This document shows positions 1-6,196 of a stretch of DNA of 14,621 nt, piece after piece. Each line of letters opens with the position of its first letter. Within the stretch, counting starts at the first letter, position 1. This DNA is from DASPXY01 sp038227745 (lineage in GTDB: Bacteria > Planctomycetota > Planctomycetia > Gemmatales > Gemmataceae). The stretch lies in the NCBI GenBank assembly GCA_038227745.1, contig JBBRPS010000173.1, positions 1 to 14,621 on the forward strand. The letters run 5' to 3'. The translations under genes were made by a program, and so were the position numbers. Below the pieces are notes generated by a model. It saw only the letters and a program-made list of their open reading frames with translations, made no database searches and had not been told where the DNA came from.

Positions 1-92
1 AGGATCGATTGTTCCTCCGGCTCGTCGAAGTCGTACCGGAAGGCTGGAGACTCCGGCGTCGAGTAGACGAACCGGAGGTAGGTGGTCGGCAT
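1..92 (-). CDS. Unknown protein, N-terminal fragment (runs off the left edge)
   Basis: The reverse strand has an ATG at 92-90 preceded at close range by a TGAGGAAC ribosome-binding site. The frame then stays open to the edge for 30 codons, beginning MPTTYLRFVYSTPESPAF and continuing with an acidic stretch (DFDEPEE). It starts 38 nt after the stop of the GHKL-ATPase gene on the same strand, so the two are probably co-transcribed and may work together. I do not recognise the family from 30 residues; there is no signal peptide or membrane segment in the visible part. The reading frame, ribosome-binding site and spacing support a real gene; the function is unknown. Confidence 0.55.
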   Translation of the reverse strand, partial: MPTTYLRFVYSTPESPAFRYDFDEPEEQSI

Positions 93-130
93 CGTTCCTC
101 ACCCGGTTACCTCGACGGCCTGACACCTCG

Positions 131-1189
131 CTATTTCGGGATCGGGATCAGGGCATCCAAGGTGGTCCCCGCCATGTAACCGAGGTCAGTCGCCGCCAGG
201 GCGAAACGACCTCCCTGCCGCGTGCCGTCAAATACCGCGAGCAGCCTCCCCGTCCGCAGCACGGCGAACGCCCCAAGCGCTCCGAGAAGAGAGTCAATGT
301 ATCCGAAGCCCTGCCCGGTGGTGCCTCTGATGGGGCTGTCGTGCGTCTTGAATTTTACCGAAGACCGGGCGGAAAGGGCCTCCATTACCGCGAGTTCTTC
401 GTTTCCCTTCGCCTTCTGGTAGATGAGCGGGTCTTGCGATTGCCTCGCCGCGATCCCGACGCCGTCATCGCTGACGCAGACCCGCAGGGATTCCCTCCCC
501 GGGCTGGTGAGTTCTGCACCTCCCGTCTCATGCCCGCTGGTGACGCCGAACAAGCCGGGCCAGACGGTGAAGCGCTGCCCGTTCGCGAGCAAAAAGTAAC
601 TGGAGATCTTGGTCCTCTCTGGCAGGGGCTTTCGTCCGGCGTGGTCGTACACGTTCTGGATGGCCTCGAACGATAGCTTGATGACTTCCTGTAACCGCCC
701 CCGCTCGAATCGACCGGGTGGCACGCCCAGGCGCGCCAGCGCTTTGAGGAAGGCCTCCCGGAACCTGTCTTCCCGTTCCGGGTTCACGGAAACCCCACGG
801 TGCAGGTCGGTGAAGATGACCGCATGCGGCCCCGCCATGCGTTCCTTGCTGTCGAAACACCGCCTCACCTCGGCCGTCACGTCTACGCCGCCGGTCGTGA
901 TTTTATCGGCATGGACGGCGAGAGAGTAGCCGAGGCCCGATCCGTCCAAGGTCCGGCACCACCCGCCCTCCAGGAGGGGCGGGCCGTCCACCTCGACCCT
1001 GCCGTGGCCCGAACGGGGACGGATCGCGTTCCCGAGCCGCCAAGCCACCGCGGGGTCAAGGTCCGGCCAAGAGTCAAAGCAGATGGATGTCGTGCCGCCG
1101 GGCGGCTCTTCGCCCAGCCGTCTGATCACGGCTTCGGCGCTCTCGACGTCCATCCCCGCCCCGAGCCTGATCGTCAGTTTCCGTTCCAT
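131..1189 (-). CDS. GHKL-type ATPase protein with a possible STAS-like N-terminal region
   Basis: A 352-residue protein. The C-terminal half carries the Bergerat ATP-binding fold: an N-box E175-xxx-N179-xxx-H183, a G1 box DDGVGI (241-246), a glycine-rich G2-type segment GTTGQGFG (289-296) and a closing GTTLDALIP (341-349). There is no phospho-acceptor histidine helix, receiver or membrane segment, so it is not an ordinary sensor kinase. It is closer to soluble anti-sigma-type or unclassified GHKL ATPases. Residues 1-70 look like an alternating strand-helix STAS-like region, which is my inference. I chose the ATG at 1189 because GGAG lies about 9 nt upstream and the first 109 codons of the longer open frame (to 1516) read like non-coding Arg/Pro/Ser-rich sequence. 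Codon use looks less GC-biased than in the plus-strand genes, which hints at acquisition. It heads a two-gene unit with the fragment at 1-92. Confidence 0.72.
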   Translation of the reverse strand: MERKLTIRLGAGMDVESAEAVIRRLGEEPPGGTTSICFDSWPDLDPAVAWRLGNAIRPRSGHGRVEVDGPPLLEGGWCRTLDGSGLGYSLAVHADKITTGGVDVTAEVRRCFDSKERMAGPHAVIFTDLHRGVSVNPEREDRFREAFLKALARLGVPPGRFERGRLQEVIKLSFEAIQNVYDHAGRKPLPERTKISSYFLLANGQRFTVWPGLFGVTSGHETGGAELTSPGRESLRVCVSDDGVGIAARQSQDPLIYQKAKGNEELAVMEALSARSSVKFKTHDSPIRGTTGQGFGYIDSLLGALGAFAVLRTGRLLAVFDGTRQGGRFALAATDLGYMAGTTLDALIPIPK

Positions 1190-1584
1190 CGGAAGGTTCT
1201 CCAGTGTAACTCCTGCTCGGTGGCCGCCGACCGATCCGCCGATCAACTCTCCTTTCTTGTTTCGGTCCCCCAGCGCCCCTCGCTCGATCAGGACCCGAGC
1301 CGAAGGTCGCGCGCGCGACACCGCCGCCGGAATTGGCGTCAATTGCGCACGCCTCAGGGCGTCACCGCTCGTCACCGACGTCGCCACCGTCGTTTCCGCT
1401 AGAATGTACAAGGAGAGGTCTTGCCGGAAAAGGCGGATTGGAGGCACGCCGCTCACCCGGCAAGGCGGACGGGATGGGCTGCCCACCTCTCGCATGATCG
1501 ACCTCCCCCGTCGCAAGCCCTCCAGAGGCGTGATATGATCAAGTGAACAGCAAACAACTCTCCAAACCCCAGTGAGATCCCCCC
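1190..1584. other. Divergent intergenic region between the GHKL-ATPase gene and thyX
   Basis: About 395 nt separate the start of the minus-strand ATPase gene from the thyX ATG, so both promoters should lie here. The thyX side has an extended -10 candidate (1531-1539). An AT-rich interrupted palindrome AATTG-GCGT-CAATT sits at 1331-1344 in otherwise GC-rich DNA and could be an operator. I see no convincing promoter for the minus-strand gene and no convincing small gene. Long frames cross the region on both strands but have no family features. Confidence 0.5.
1531..1539 (+). promoter_or_regulatory. Extended -10 promoter candidate for thyX
   Basis: TGATATGAT matches the extended -10 pattern TGnTATAAT with one mismatch in the hexamer (TATGAT, 1534-1539). 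The -35 position 17 nt upstream (TCGCAA) is poor, as expected for an extended -10 promoter. It would give a leader of about 40 nt before the thyX ATG. Assigned by eye. Confidence 0.4.
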
Positions 1585-2484
1585 ATGAGCCAGAACGCCG
1601 GGTCCTCCGCCATTGTCATCGAGAAGAAAAAGCCCGAGGCCCCGGTCTATGACGTGATGGGCGGTGACGCGCGCTGGGAGGTTAAAGTCCACGAGCACGG
1701 CCTGGTTGCGCTCCTCGACGTCATGCCCCGCTTCGCGCCGGTGGGCAAGACGGCGGACTTCGCGATCGTTCAGGCGGCCAGGGTGAGCTACGGCGAGGGG
1801 ACCAAGCAGGTCAGCGAGGACCGCGGGCTGATCCGCTATCTGGCCCGGCACCGCCACACGACGCCGTTCGAGATGGTCGAGTTCAAGTTTCACCACGTCA
1901 TGCCGATCTTCGTCGCTCGCCAGTGGATCAGGCACAGGACCGCGAACGTCAACGAGTATTCGGCCCGCTACTCCGTGGTCAAGGACCGCTTCTACCGCCC
2001 CTCCGTCGAGGGCGTCCGCCAGCAGAGCAAGACGAATCGCCAAGGAGGCGAGGGGCCAGCGGACATCTCGACCGCGGAGGACTTCCTGCGCTACTTGGAG
2101 GAGACGGAAGCGGCCCAGTACACCGGATACGAGAAGGCGCTGGAGGGCGGCATCGCCCGGGAGCTGGCCCGCATTGGCCTGCCCCTGAGCGTCTACACCG
2201 AATGGTACTGGAAGATCGACCTCCACAACCTCTTCCACTTCCTCTCCCTGCGCATGGACCCGCACGCGCAGCAGGAGATCCGCGAGTATGCGAACGCGAT
2301 GTTCGCCCTCATCCAGCCCATCGTCCCCGTCGCCGCCGAGGCGTTCCTGGACTACCGGCTGAACGCCATGACCCTGTCGGGGCTGGAGATCGAGGCGCTG
2401 AGGTCGGGGCGGCCGCTGACGACGGAGAACAAGCGCGAATTGGCCGAGTGGCAGGAGAAGAAGAAACGGCTGGGCCTGGAGTAG
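1585..2484 (+). CDS. thyX: FAD-dependent thymidylate synthase ThyX
   Basis: ThyX makes dTMP from dUMP using methylenetetrahydrofolate as carbon donor, with FAD and NADPH as redox cofactors (EC 2.1.1.148). The family signature RHR-x7-S-x-R is intact as R116-H117-R118 through S126 and R128. It is preceded by the conserved block RHRHTTPFE and followed by the late motif HNLFHFLSLRMDPHAQQEIR. At 299 residues it is longer than common ThyX proteins (about 220-250), with roughly 30 extra residues at the N-terminus before the core and a charged C-terminal tail. The ATG at 1585 has little Shine-Dalgarno character (AGTGAGATCCCCCC), but no better in-frame start precedes the conserved core. It is apparently a single-gene unit: the neighbour upstream is divergent and 416 nt separate it from kmo. 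A cell that relies on ThyX often lacks ThyA, which cannot be tested here. Confidence 0.95.
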   Translation: MSQNAGSSAIVIEKKKPEAPVYDVMGGDARWEVKVHEHGLVALLDVMPRFAPVGKTADFAIVQAARVSYGEGTKQVSEDRGLIRYLARHRHTTPFEMVEFKFHHVMPIFVARQWIRHRTANVNEYSARYSVVKDRFYRPSVEGVRQQSKTNRQGGEGPADISTAEDFLRYLEETEAAQYTGYEKALEGGIARELARIGLPLSVYTEWYWKIDLHNLFHFLSLRMDPHAQQEIREYANAMFALIQPIVPVAAEAFLDYRLNAMTLSGLEIEALRSGRPLTTENKRELAEWQEKKKRLGLE

Positions 2485-2520
2485 TTGTCACGATTCGGAA
2501 CACGCTCCGTCACTCCTGAT

Positions 2521-2554
2521 CCGACGCGCTGGCACCAATTCCTGCGCGCGTCGG
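2521..2554 (+). terminator. Hairpin after thyX, possible terminator
   Basis: A perfect 9-bp stem, CCGACGCGC (2521-2529) with GCGCGTCGG (2546-2554), closes a 16-nt loop 37 nt after the thyX stop. There is no T-run after it, so if it terminates transcription it does so weakly or with Rho. It could equally be just a stable RNA end. Confidence 0.3.
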
Positions 2555-2611
2555 TCCGACACGCCGAAGTACCTTCAGTGGATGCCTCTGGCTCTCTGGG
2601 GGCAGGATTAA

Positions 2612-2803
2612 CTCGTTGCTGCCACACCATGTTCGCAGCTGAACGGCTTTCACCCTTGGCCCGTGAACGCGTATACCCCCGACCCTATCCACGCCACCAC
2701 CGCCGGCAAGGCAGGATGCGTATTGTTCGTCACCAATAACGCCGTCTTTCGGAAGGTCACAGGTCTGAGCAGCGCCGTACTGACCGAGGGGGCCGCGTCC
2801 TGA
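2612..2803 (+). pseudogene. C-terminal remnant of a PIN-domain (VapC-like) protein
   Basis: In one frame the spacer between thyX and kmo encodes a recognisable C-terminal end of a PIN domain: TPDPIHATTAGKAGC, then FVTNNAVFRKVTGL, ending at TGA 2801-2803. PIN toxins typically show 'TPDAIHAATALxAGC..FVTNDxxFRxVPGL' here. The frame is closed upstream by TAA 2609-2611 and there is no start codon or N-terminal half carrying the first catalytic acid. The acidic residue of the 'TND' motif has become Asn, so even this piece could not be active. No antitoxin gene is visible beside it. I read it as the decayed end of a former toxin gene; the match is by eye from family knowledge. Confidence 0.55.
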
Positions 2804-2852
2804 GTTGGCGTGCTGCCGAGAACGGCCGGTATGCCCCGTCACACGAATTTGT

Positions 2853-2858
2853 TACGAT
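2853..2858 (+). promoter_or_regulatory. Possible -10 box for the kmo-kynA-kynB operon
   Basis: TACGAT at 2853-2858 is the best -10-like hexamer before kmo and would give a leader of about 36 nt. The -35 position holds only a weak match (TATGCC, 2830-2835). The leader contains GGGAG-G-CTCCC, a short self-complementary element that may shape translation of the first gene. Weak evidence. Confidence 0.25.
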
Positions 2859-2900
2859 GGGTGGAGAGGGAGGCTCCCGGACTATCACACGGGGCGGGCT

Positions 2901-4229
2901 ATGGCGGACAGGGCCGAGTTCACGATCGTTGGCGCCGGTCTCGCCGGCGCCCTCATGGCCTGCTACCTGGGCAGGGCCGGACGCCGCGTCGAGGTCTACG
3001 AGCGCCGCCCCGACCCGCGCACCGGCGCCCAGGACCACGGCCGCTCCATCAACCTCGCCCTCTCCGTCCGCGGCATTGACGCCCTCCGCCGCGTCGGCCT
3101 TGCCGACGCCGTCCTCCGCGACGCCATCCCCATGCGCGGCCGCCTGATCCACTCCCCAACCGGCACGCTCAGCTTCCAGCCCTACGGCAAGGACGACAGC
3201 GAGTCGATCAACTCCGTCGCGCGCGCCGGCCTCAACCTCACCCTCGTCAACGTCGCCGCGCAGTACGACTCCGTCCGCCTCTTCTTCGGCCGCCGCTGTA
3301 CCGACATCGACCTGCCCACCGCAACCGTCGAATTGCTCGATACGACCACTTCAGCCCCCCTGAAAGTCGCCTGTGAGTCAGTCATCGGCGCCGACGGCGC
3401 CTACTCGGTGGTGCGGGCGCGGATGCAGAAACGCGACCGCTTCAACTACAGCCAGGAATACCTGTCGCACGGCTACAAGGAGCTGACGATCCCGCCCGGC
3501 CCCGGCGGCGCGTTCGCCCTGGAGAAGCACGCCCTGCACATCTGGCCGCGGCACAGCTTCATGATGATCGCCCTGCCCAACCGCGACGGCTCGTTCACCT
3601 GCACCCTGTTCTGGCCTTACGACGGCCCCGATGGCTTCGCGGCGATCCAGACCGAGGCGGACCTGCGCCACTTCTTCGAGCGCCACTTCCCCGACGCGCT
3701 GCCGCTCATGCCGAACCTCGCGGAGGACTTCTTCAAGAACCCCGTCGGCCCGCTGCTGACGGTCCGCTGCAACCCCTGGCACGCCGATGGCCGCGTGGTG
3801 CTCCTCGGCGACGCCTGCCACGCCGTCGTGCCGTTCCTCGGCCAGGGCATGAACGCCGCCTTCGAGGACTGCACCGTCCTCGACCGCTGCCTCGCCGACC
3901 ACCCCGGCGACCGCGCCGCCGCCTTCCGCGCCTACGAGCACGAGCGCAAGGAGAACACCGACGCGCTCGCCGATCTGTGCGTCGATAACTTCCTGGAGAT
4001 GCGCGACCGCGTCAGCTCGCCGCTGTTCCGCCTGCGCAAGCACCTCGACGTGCTGCTGCACCGGCTGTTCCCGCGCTGGTACCTGCCGCTGTACACGCTC
4101 GTTACCTTCACGACGACGCCCTACGCCGCGGCGCGGCGGCGGGCGCGGCGGCAGGAACGGGTAGTGCGAACCGCCCTTGCTGTGATGGTTCTCGCCCTCG
4201 CCGTCGTCCTCTACCTGGTGTGGCCATGA
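2901..4229 (+). CDS. kmo: Kynurenine 3-monooxygenase (membrane-anchored flavoprotein)
   Basis: This enzyme hydroxylates L-kynurenine to 3-hydroxykynurenine with NADPH, O2 and FAD (EC 1.14.13.9). The 442-residue product has the FAD-binding GAGLAG (11-16), the kynurenine-monooxygenase block GRSINLALSVRG (47-58), the DG motif GADG (163-166) and the GD motif beginning G303-D304, continuing to GQGMNAAFEDC. The last 22 residues (421-442) are a hydrophobic helix directly after an Arg-rich stretch, so the protein is probably tail-anchored with its catalytic part in the cytoplasm; the eukaryotic enzyme has a comparable C-terminal membrane segment. The start at 2901 places the Rossmann motif at the usual distance; an in-frame upstream ATG (2805) would add 32 residues with no family features. 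The ribosome-binding site is weak. It is the first gene of the operon and its TGA overlaps the kynA ATG. Confidence 0.93.
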   Translation: MADRAEFTIVGAGLAGALMACYLGRAGRRVEVYERRPDPRTGAQDHGRSINLALSVRGIDALRRVGLADAVLRDAIPMRGRLIHSPTGTLSFQPYGKDDSESINSVARAGLNLTLVNVAAQYDSVRLFFGRRCTDIDLPTATVELLDTTTSAPLKVACESVIGADGAYSVVRARMQKRDRFNYSQEYLSHGYKELTIPPGPGGAFALEKHALHIWPRHSFMMIALPNRDGSFTCTLFWPYDGPDGFAAIQTEADLRHFFERHFPDALPLMPNLAEDFFKNPVGPLLTVRCNPWHADGRVVLLGDACHAVVPFLGQGMNAAFEDCTVLDRCLADHPGDRAAAFRAYEHERKENTDALADLCVDNFLEMRDRVSSPLFRLRKHLDVLLHRLFPRWYLPLYTLVTFTTTPYAAARRRARRQERVVRTALAVMVLALAVVLYLVWP

Positions 4230-5020
4230 GCGAAGGCAAGGAACTGACGTACGTCGCGTACCTGCACCTCGACGAGCTGCTCGCGCTGCAGCGGCCGCGC
4301 TCCGAGCCGGCCGAGCACGACGAGATGCTGTTCATCGTCGTTCACCAGGCCTATGAACTCTGGTTCAAACTGCAGCTGCACGAGCTGGAGAAGATCAAGC
4401 GCGACTTCGTCGCCCACGACCTGTGGGACGCCGTCGCCACCTTCAAGCGAGTGCGGACGGTCATGAAGGTGATGGTCGAGCAGGTGGACATCGTCGAGAC
4501 GCTGACGCCGATGTCCTTCGACAGCTTCCGCGTCCGCCTGGAGACGGCGTCAGGCTTCCAGTCGATCCAGTTCCGCGAGTTCGAGTTCGTGCTCGGCTAC
4601 AAGCGGCCGGAGATGCTGCAGTTCCACACGCCCGGCACGCCCGGGTACGAGCGGCTCGTGGCGCGGCTGCACGAGCCGTCCGTGGTGGACTGCTTCTACA
4701 CGTTCCTGGAGCACCACGGCGTCGCCATCCCGCCCGACCTGCGCGCCCGCGCCGTCACCCTGCCGGCCGGCCCCGACGCGCGCGTGCAGGAGGGGCTGCT
4801 GCGGCTGTACAAGGAGCACCACGACCTGGAGATTTTGTTCGAGCTCATGACGGACTTCGACGAGGGCTTTCAGGAGTGGCGCTACCGGCACATCAAGCTG
4901 GTGGAGCGCACGATCGGGAGCAAGCGCGGCACGGGCGGCTCGCTCGGCGTCGAGTTCCTGAAGAAATCGCTGTTCCACCCGGTGTTCGCGGACCTGTGGG
5001 CCATCCGGCACGAACTATGA
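4226..5020 (+). CDS. kynA: Tryptophan 2,3-dioxygenase
   Basis: A heme dioxygenase that opens the indole ring of L-tryptophan to N-formylkynurenine (EC 1.13.11.11), normally a cytoplasmic homotetramer. The 264-residue length is typical of bacterial enzymes. Family marks are HQAYELWFK starting with the active-site His40, the substrate-carboxylate Arg102 in SFRVRL, and the proximal heme ligand His222 in YRHIKLVERTIG, followed by the GTGGS substrate loop. I chose the ATG at 4226 rather than the GTG two codons earlier (4220) because ATGA overlaps the kmo stop, a standard coupling arrangement. Its own stop overlaps the kynB ATG in the same way, so translation of the three genes should be coupled. 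Although it is the first enzyme of the pathway, it is the second gene of the operon. Confidence 0.95.
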   Translation: MSEGKELTYVAYLHLDELLALQRPRSEPAEHDEMLFIVVHQAYELWFKLQLHELEKIKRDFVAHDLWDAVATFKRVRTVMKVMVEQVDIVETLTPMSFDSFRVRLETASGFQSIQFREFEFVLGYKRPEMLQFHTPGTPGYERLVARLHEPSVVDCFYTFLEHHGVAIPPDLRARAVTLPAGPDARVQEGLLRLYKEHHDLEILFELMTDFDEGFQEWRYRHIKLVERTIGSKRGTGGSLGVEFLKKSLFHPVFADLWAIRHEL

Positions 5021-5634
5021 TTTACGACATCACGCCTCCGATTACCCCGCGGCTGCAGGTCTGGCCCGGCGACACGCCGCCGGCGCGCGAGGTGCTCCTG
5101 GACATGAAACGCGGCGACAACATCACGCTGTCCACACTGCGCGCCACGGTCCACCTCGGCGCCCACGCCGACGCCCCGAGTCACTATGGCGCCGACGCCC
5201 CCGCCATCGACGCCCGCAATTTGGACGACTACCTCGGGCCGTGCCAGGTGCTGCGCGTCGAGGTGCCGCGCAACACGCGCGTCACGCCGGACCTGCTGCG
5301 GGCGCAGGTCACGGCCCCGCGCGTGCTGCTGGCAACGGGGACCTACCCCGACCCGGAGCGGTTCAACACCGACTTCGCGGCGCTCAGCGTGGAGCTGGTC
5401 GAGGCGCTGCACCGGCAGGGGGTGCGGTTGGTCGGCGTCGATACGCCGAGCGTGGACCTCTTCGACTCGAAAGACTTGCCGGCGCACCGGGCGTTCCTGC
5501 GCTGCGACATGGCGATCCTGGAGGGGCTGGTGCTGCGCGACGTGCCGGAGGGCGTGTACGAGCTGATCGCGCTGCCGTTGAGGCTGGTGGGCTTCGACGC
5601 CAGCCCGGTGCGGGCGGTGCTGCGGGTCGTTTAG
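5017..5634 (+). CDS. kynB: Kynurenine formamidase (arylformamidase, cyclase family)
   Basis: KynB hydrolyses N-formylkynurenine to kynurenine and formate (EC 3.5.1.9), linking the products of kynA to kmo. The 205-residue protein starts MIYDITPPI, as cyclase-family formamidases do. It has the metal-binding signature H46-L-G48-A-H50-A-D52-A-P54-S-H56, matching the KynB form with GAHADAP rather than the GTHxDAP of other cyclases. The start is fixed by the ATGA overlap with kynA; the open frame extends far upstream, but that part is a shadow of kynA. The gene ends inside a perfect 15-bp inverted repeat that includes its TAG stop. No kynureninase gene follows, so the operon stops at 3-hydroxykynurenine. 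Confidence 0.92.
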   Translation: MIYDITPPITPRLQVWPGDTPPAREVLLDMKRGDNITLSTLRATVHLGAHADAPSHYGADAPAIDARNLDDYLGPCQVLRVEVPRNTRVTPDLLRAQVTAPRVLLATGTYPDPERFNTDFAALSVELVEALHRQGVRLVGVDTPSVDLFDSKDLPAHRAFLRCDMAILEGLVLRDVPEGVYELIALPLRLVGFDASPVRAVLRVV

Positions 5635-5661
5635 CCGCGGTTCGCAGAACCGCGGCTAAAC
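5629..5661. repeat. Perfect palindrome overlapping the kynB stop, possible terminator
   Basis: GTTTAGCCGCGGTTC (5629-5643) is followed by a 3-nt loop GCA and its exact complement (5647-5661). The kynB stop TAG (5632-5634) is part of the left arm. The 15-bp GC-rich stem lacks a T-tail, so it would end or stabilise the operon transcript rather than act as a classic Rho-independent terminator. Its form suggests a dispersed short palindromic repeat. Confidence 0.6.
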
Positions 5662-5675
5662 GCCGGAACCTCCCC

Positions 5676-5704
5676 TTGCGTCCCGCCCCCGCCTCTGCTA
5701 TACG
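5676..5704 (+). promoter_or_regulatory. Upstream sigma-70-type promoter candidate for the zinc-finger/lspA unit
   Basis: TTGCGT (5676-5681), a 17-nt spacer and TATACG (5699-5704) form a reasonable housekeeping promoter just after the palindrome that closes the previous operon. A second candidate with the same spacing follows 57 nt later. Found by eye. Confidence 0.4.
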
Positions 5705-5732
5705 CCAGCCCGCCACGGCGGCCTCCGCGTCC

Positions 5733-5761
5733 TTGACGGGGCATCGGCGGTGGGCTATCGT
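5733..5761 (+). promoter_or_regulatory. Proximal sigma-70-type promoter candidate for the zinc-finger/lspA unit
   Basis: TTGACG (5733-5738), a 17-nt spacer and TATCGT (5756-5761) give five of six and four of six consensus positions. The start point would be near 5768, a leader of about 48 nt to the ATG at 5816. Confidence 0.5.
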
Positions 5762-5815
5762 GAAATCTCCGGAACGCGACGAACTCCTCCAGCGCCTGAC
5801 ACCCGGGGAACACCG

Positions 5816-6196
5816 ATGACCAGTGCCGAATTCGAGAGCTACCGCGAGCAACTCCTCTCCCTGCGGGAGCGCCTCAACGGCGACGTATCGCACCTCACCG
5901 ACGAGGCCCTCCACTCCGACGGGGGCGAGACCGTCGGCAACCTGTCGCACGTGCCGCTGCACATGGCCGACCTCGGCACGGACAACTACGAGCGCGAGAA
6001 CACCCTGCACCTGCTCGCCAACGAGGAGCAGCTCCTGCAGGAGATCGGGGCGGCCCTGGAGCGGATGGACAAGGGGACGTTCGGCCGATGCGAGGAGTGC
6101 GGCGGGCCGGTCCTGCCGAAGGCGCGGCTGAAGGAGCTGCCCTATACTCGGTATTGTGTCGAGTGCGCAAAGAAGCTGGACAGCAAACGCTCATGA
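5816..6196 (+). CDS. DksA/TraR-type C4 zinc-finger protein
   Basis: A 126-residue protein with an N-terminal helical region, likely coiled coil (about 1-90), and a C-terminal zinc finger formed by C92-x2-C95 and C114-x2-C117 (CEECGGP and YCVECA). This is the DksA/TraR layout: proteins that enter the RNA polymerase secondary channel and alter initiation, often with (p)ppGpp. The canonical DksA tip motif DxxDxA is not evident. The segment HMADLGTDNYERENTL instead resembles the 'HPADLGTE..ERE' of Bacillus YteA-type relatives, so a true DksA role is uncertain. The ATG at 5816 is preceded by GGGGAAC and starts the family-like sequence; the longer open frame from 5750 would add 22 unlikely residues and overlap the promoter. 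Its stop overlaps the lspA ATG, so the two are translationally coupled. Confidence 0.85.
   Translation: MTSAEFESYREQLLSLRERLNGDVSHLTDEALHSDGGETVGNLSHVPLHMADLGTDNYERENTLHLLANEEQLLQEIGAALERMDKGTFGRCEECGGPVLPKARLKELPYTRYCVECAKKLDSKRS

Noticed and set aside
1190..1516. 109-residue N-terminal extension of the GHKL-ATPase protein
   Set aside because: The sequence is Arg/Pro/Ser-rich with no domain character, and a ribosome-binding site sits before the internal ATG at 1189.
1453..2265. 270-residue minus-strand frame over thyX
   Set aside because: It is antisense to a well-supported thyX and shows no recognisable motifs.
2530..2546. Possible sigma-54 site (TGGCAC followed by CCTGC)
   Set aside because: GG and GC are 11 nt apart instead of 10 and the -12 element matches poorly; it also falls inside the hairpin loop after thyX.
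4423..5016. Upstream extension of the kynB frame
   Set aside because: It overlaps kynA in another frame and reads as Arg/Ala/Gly-rich shadow sequence; kynB starts at 5017 with ATGA coupling.
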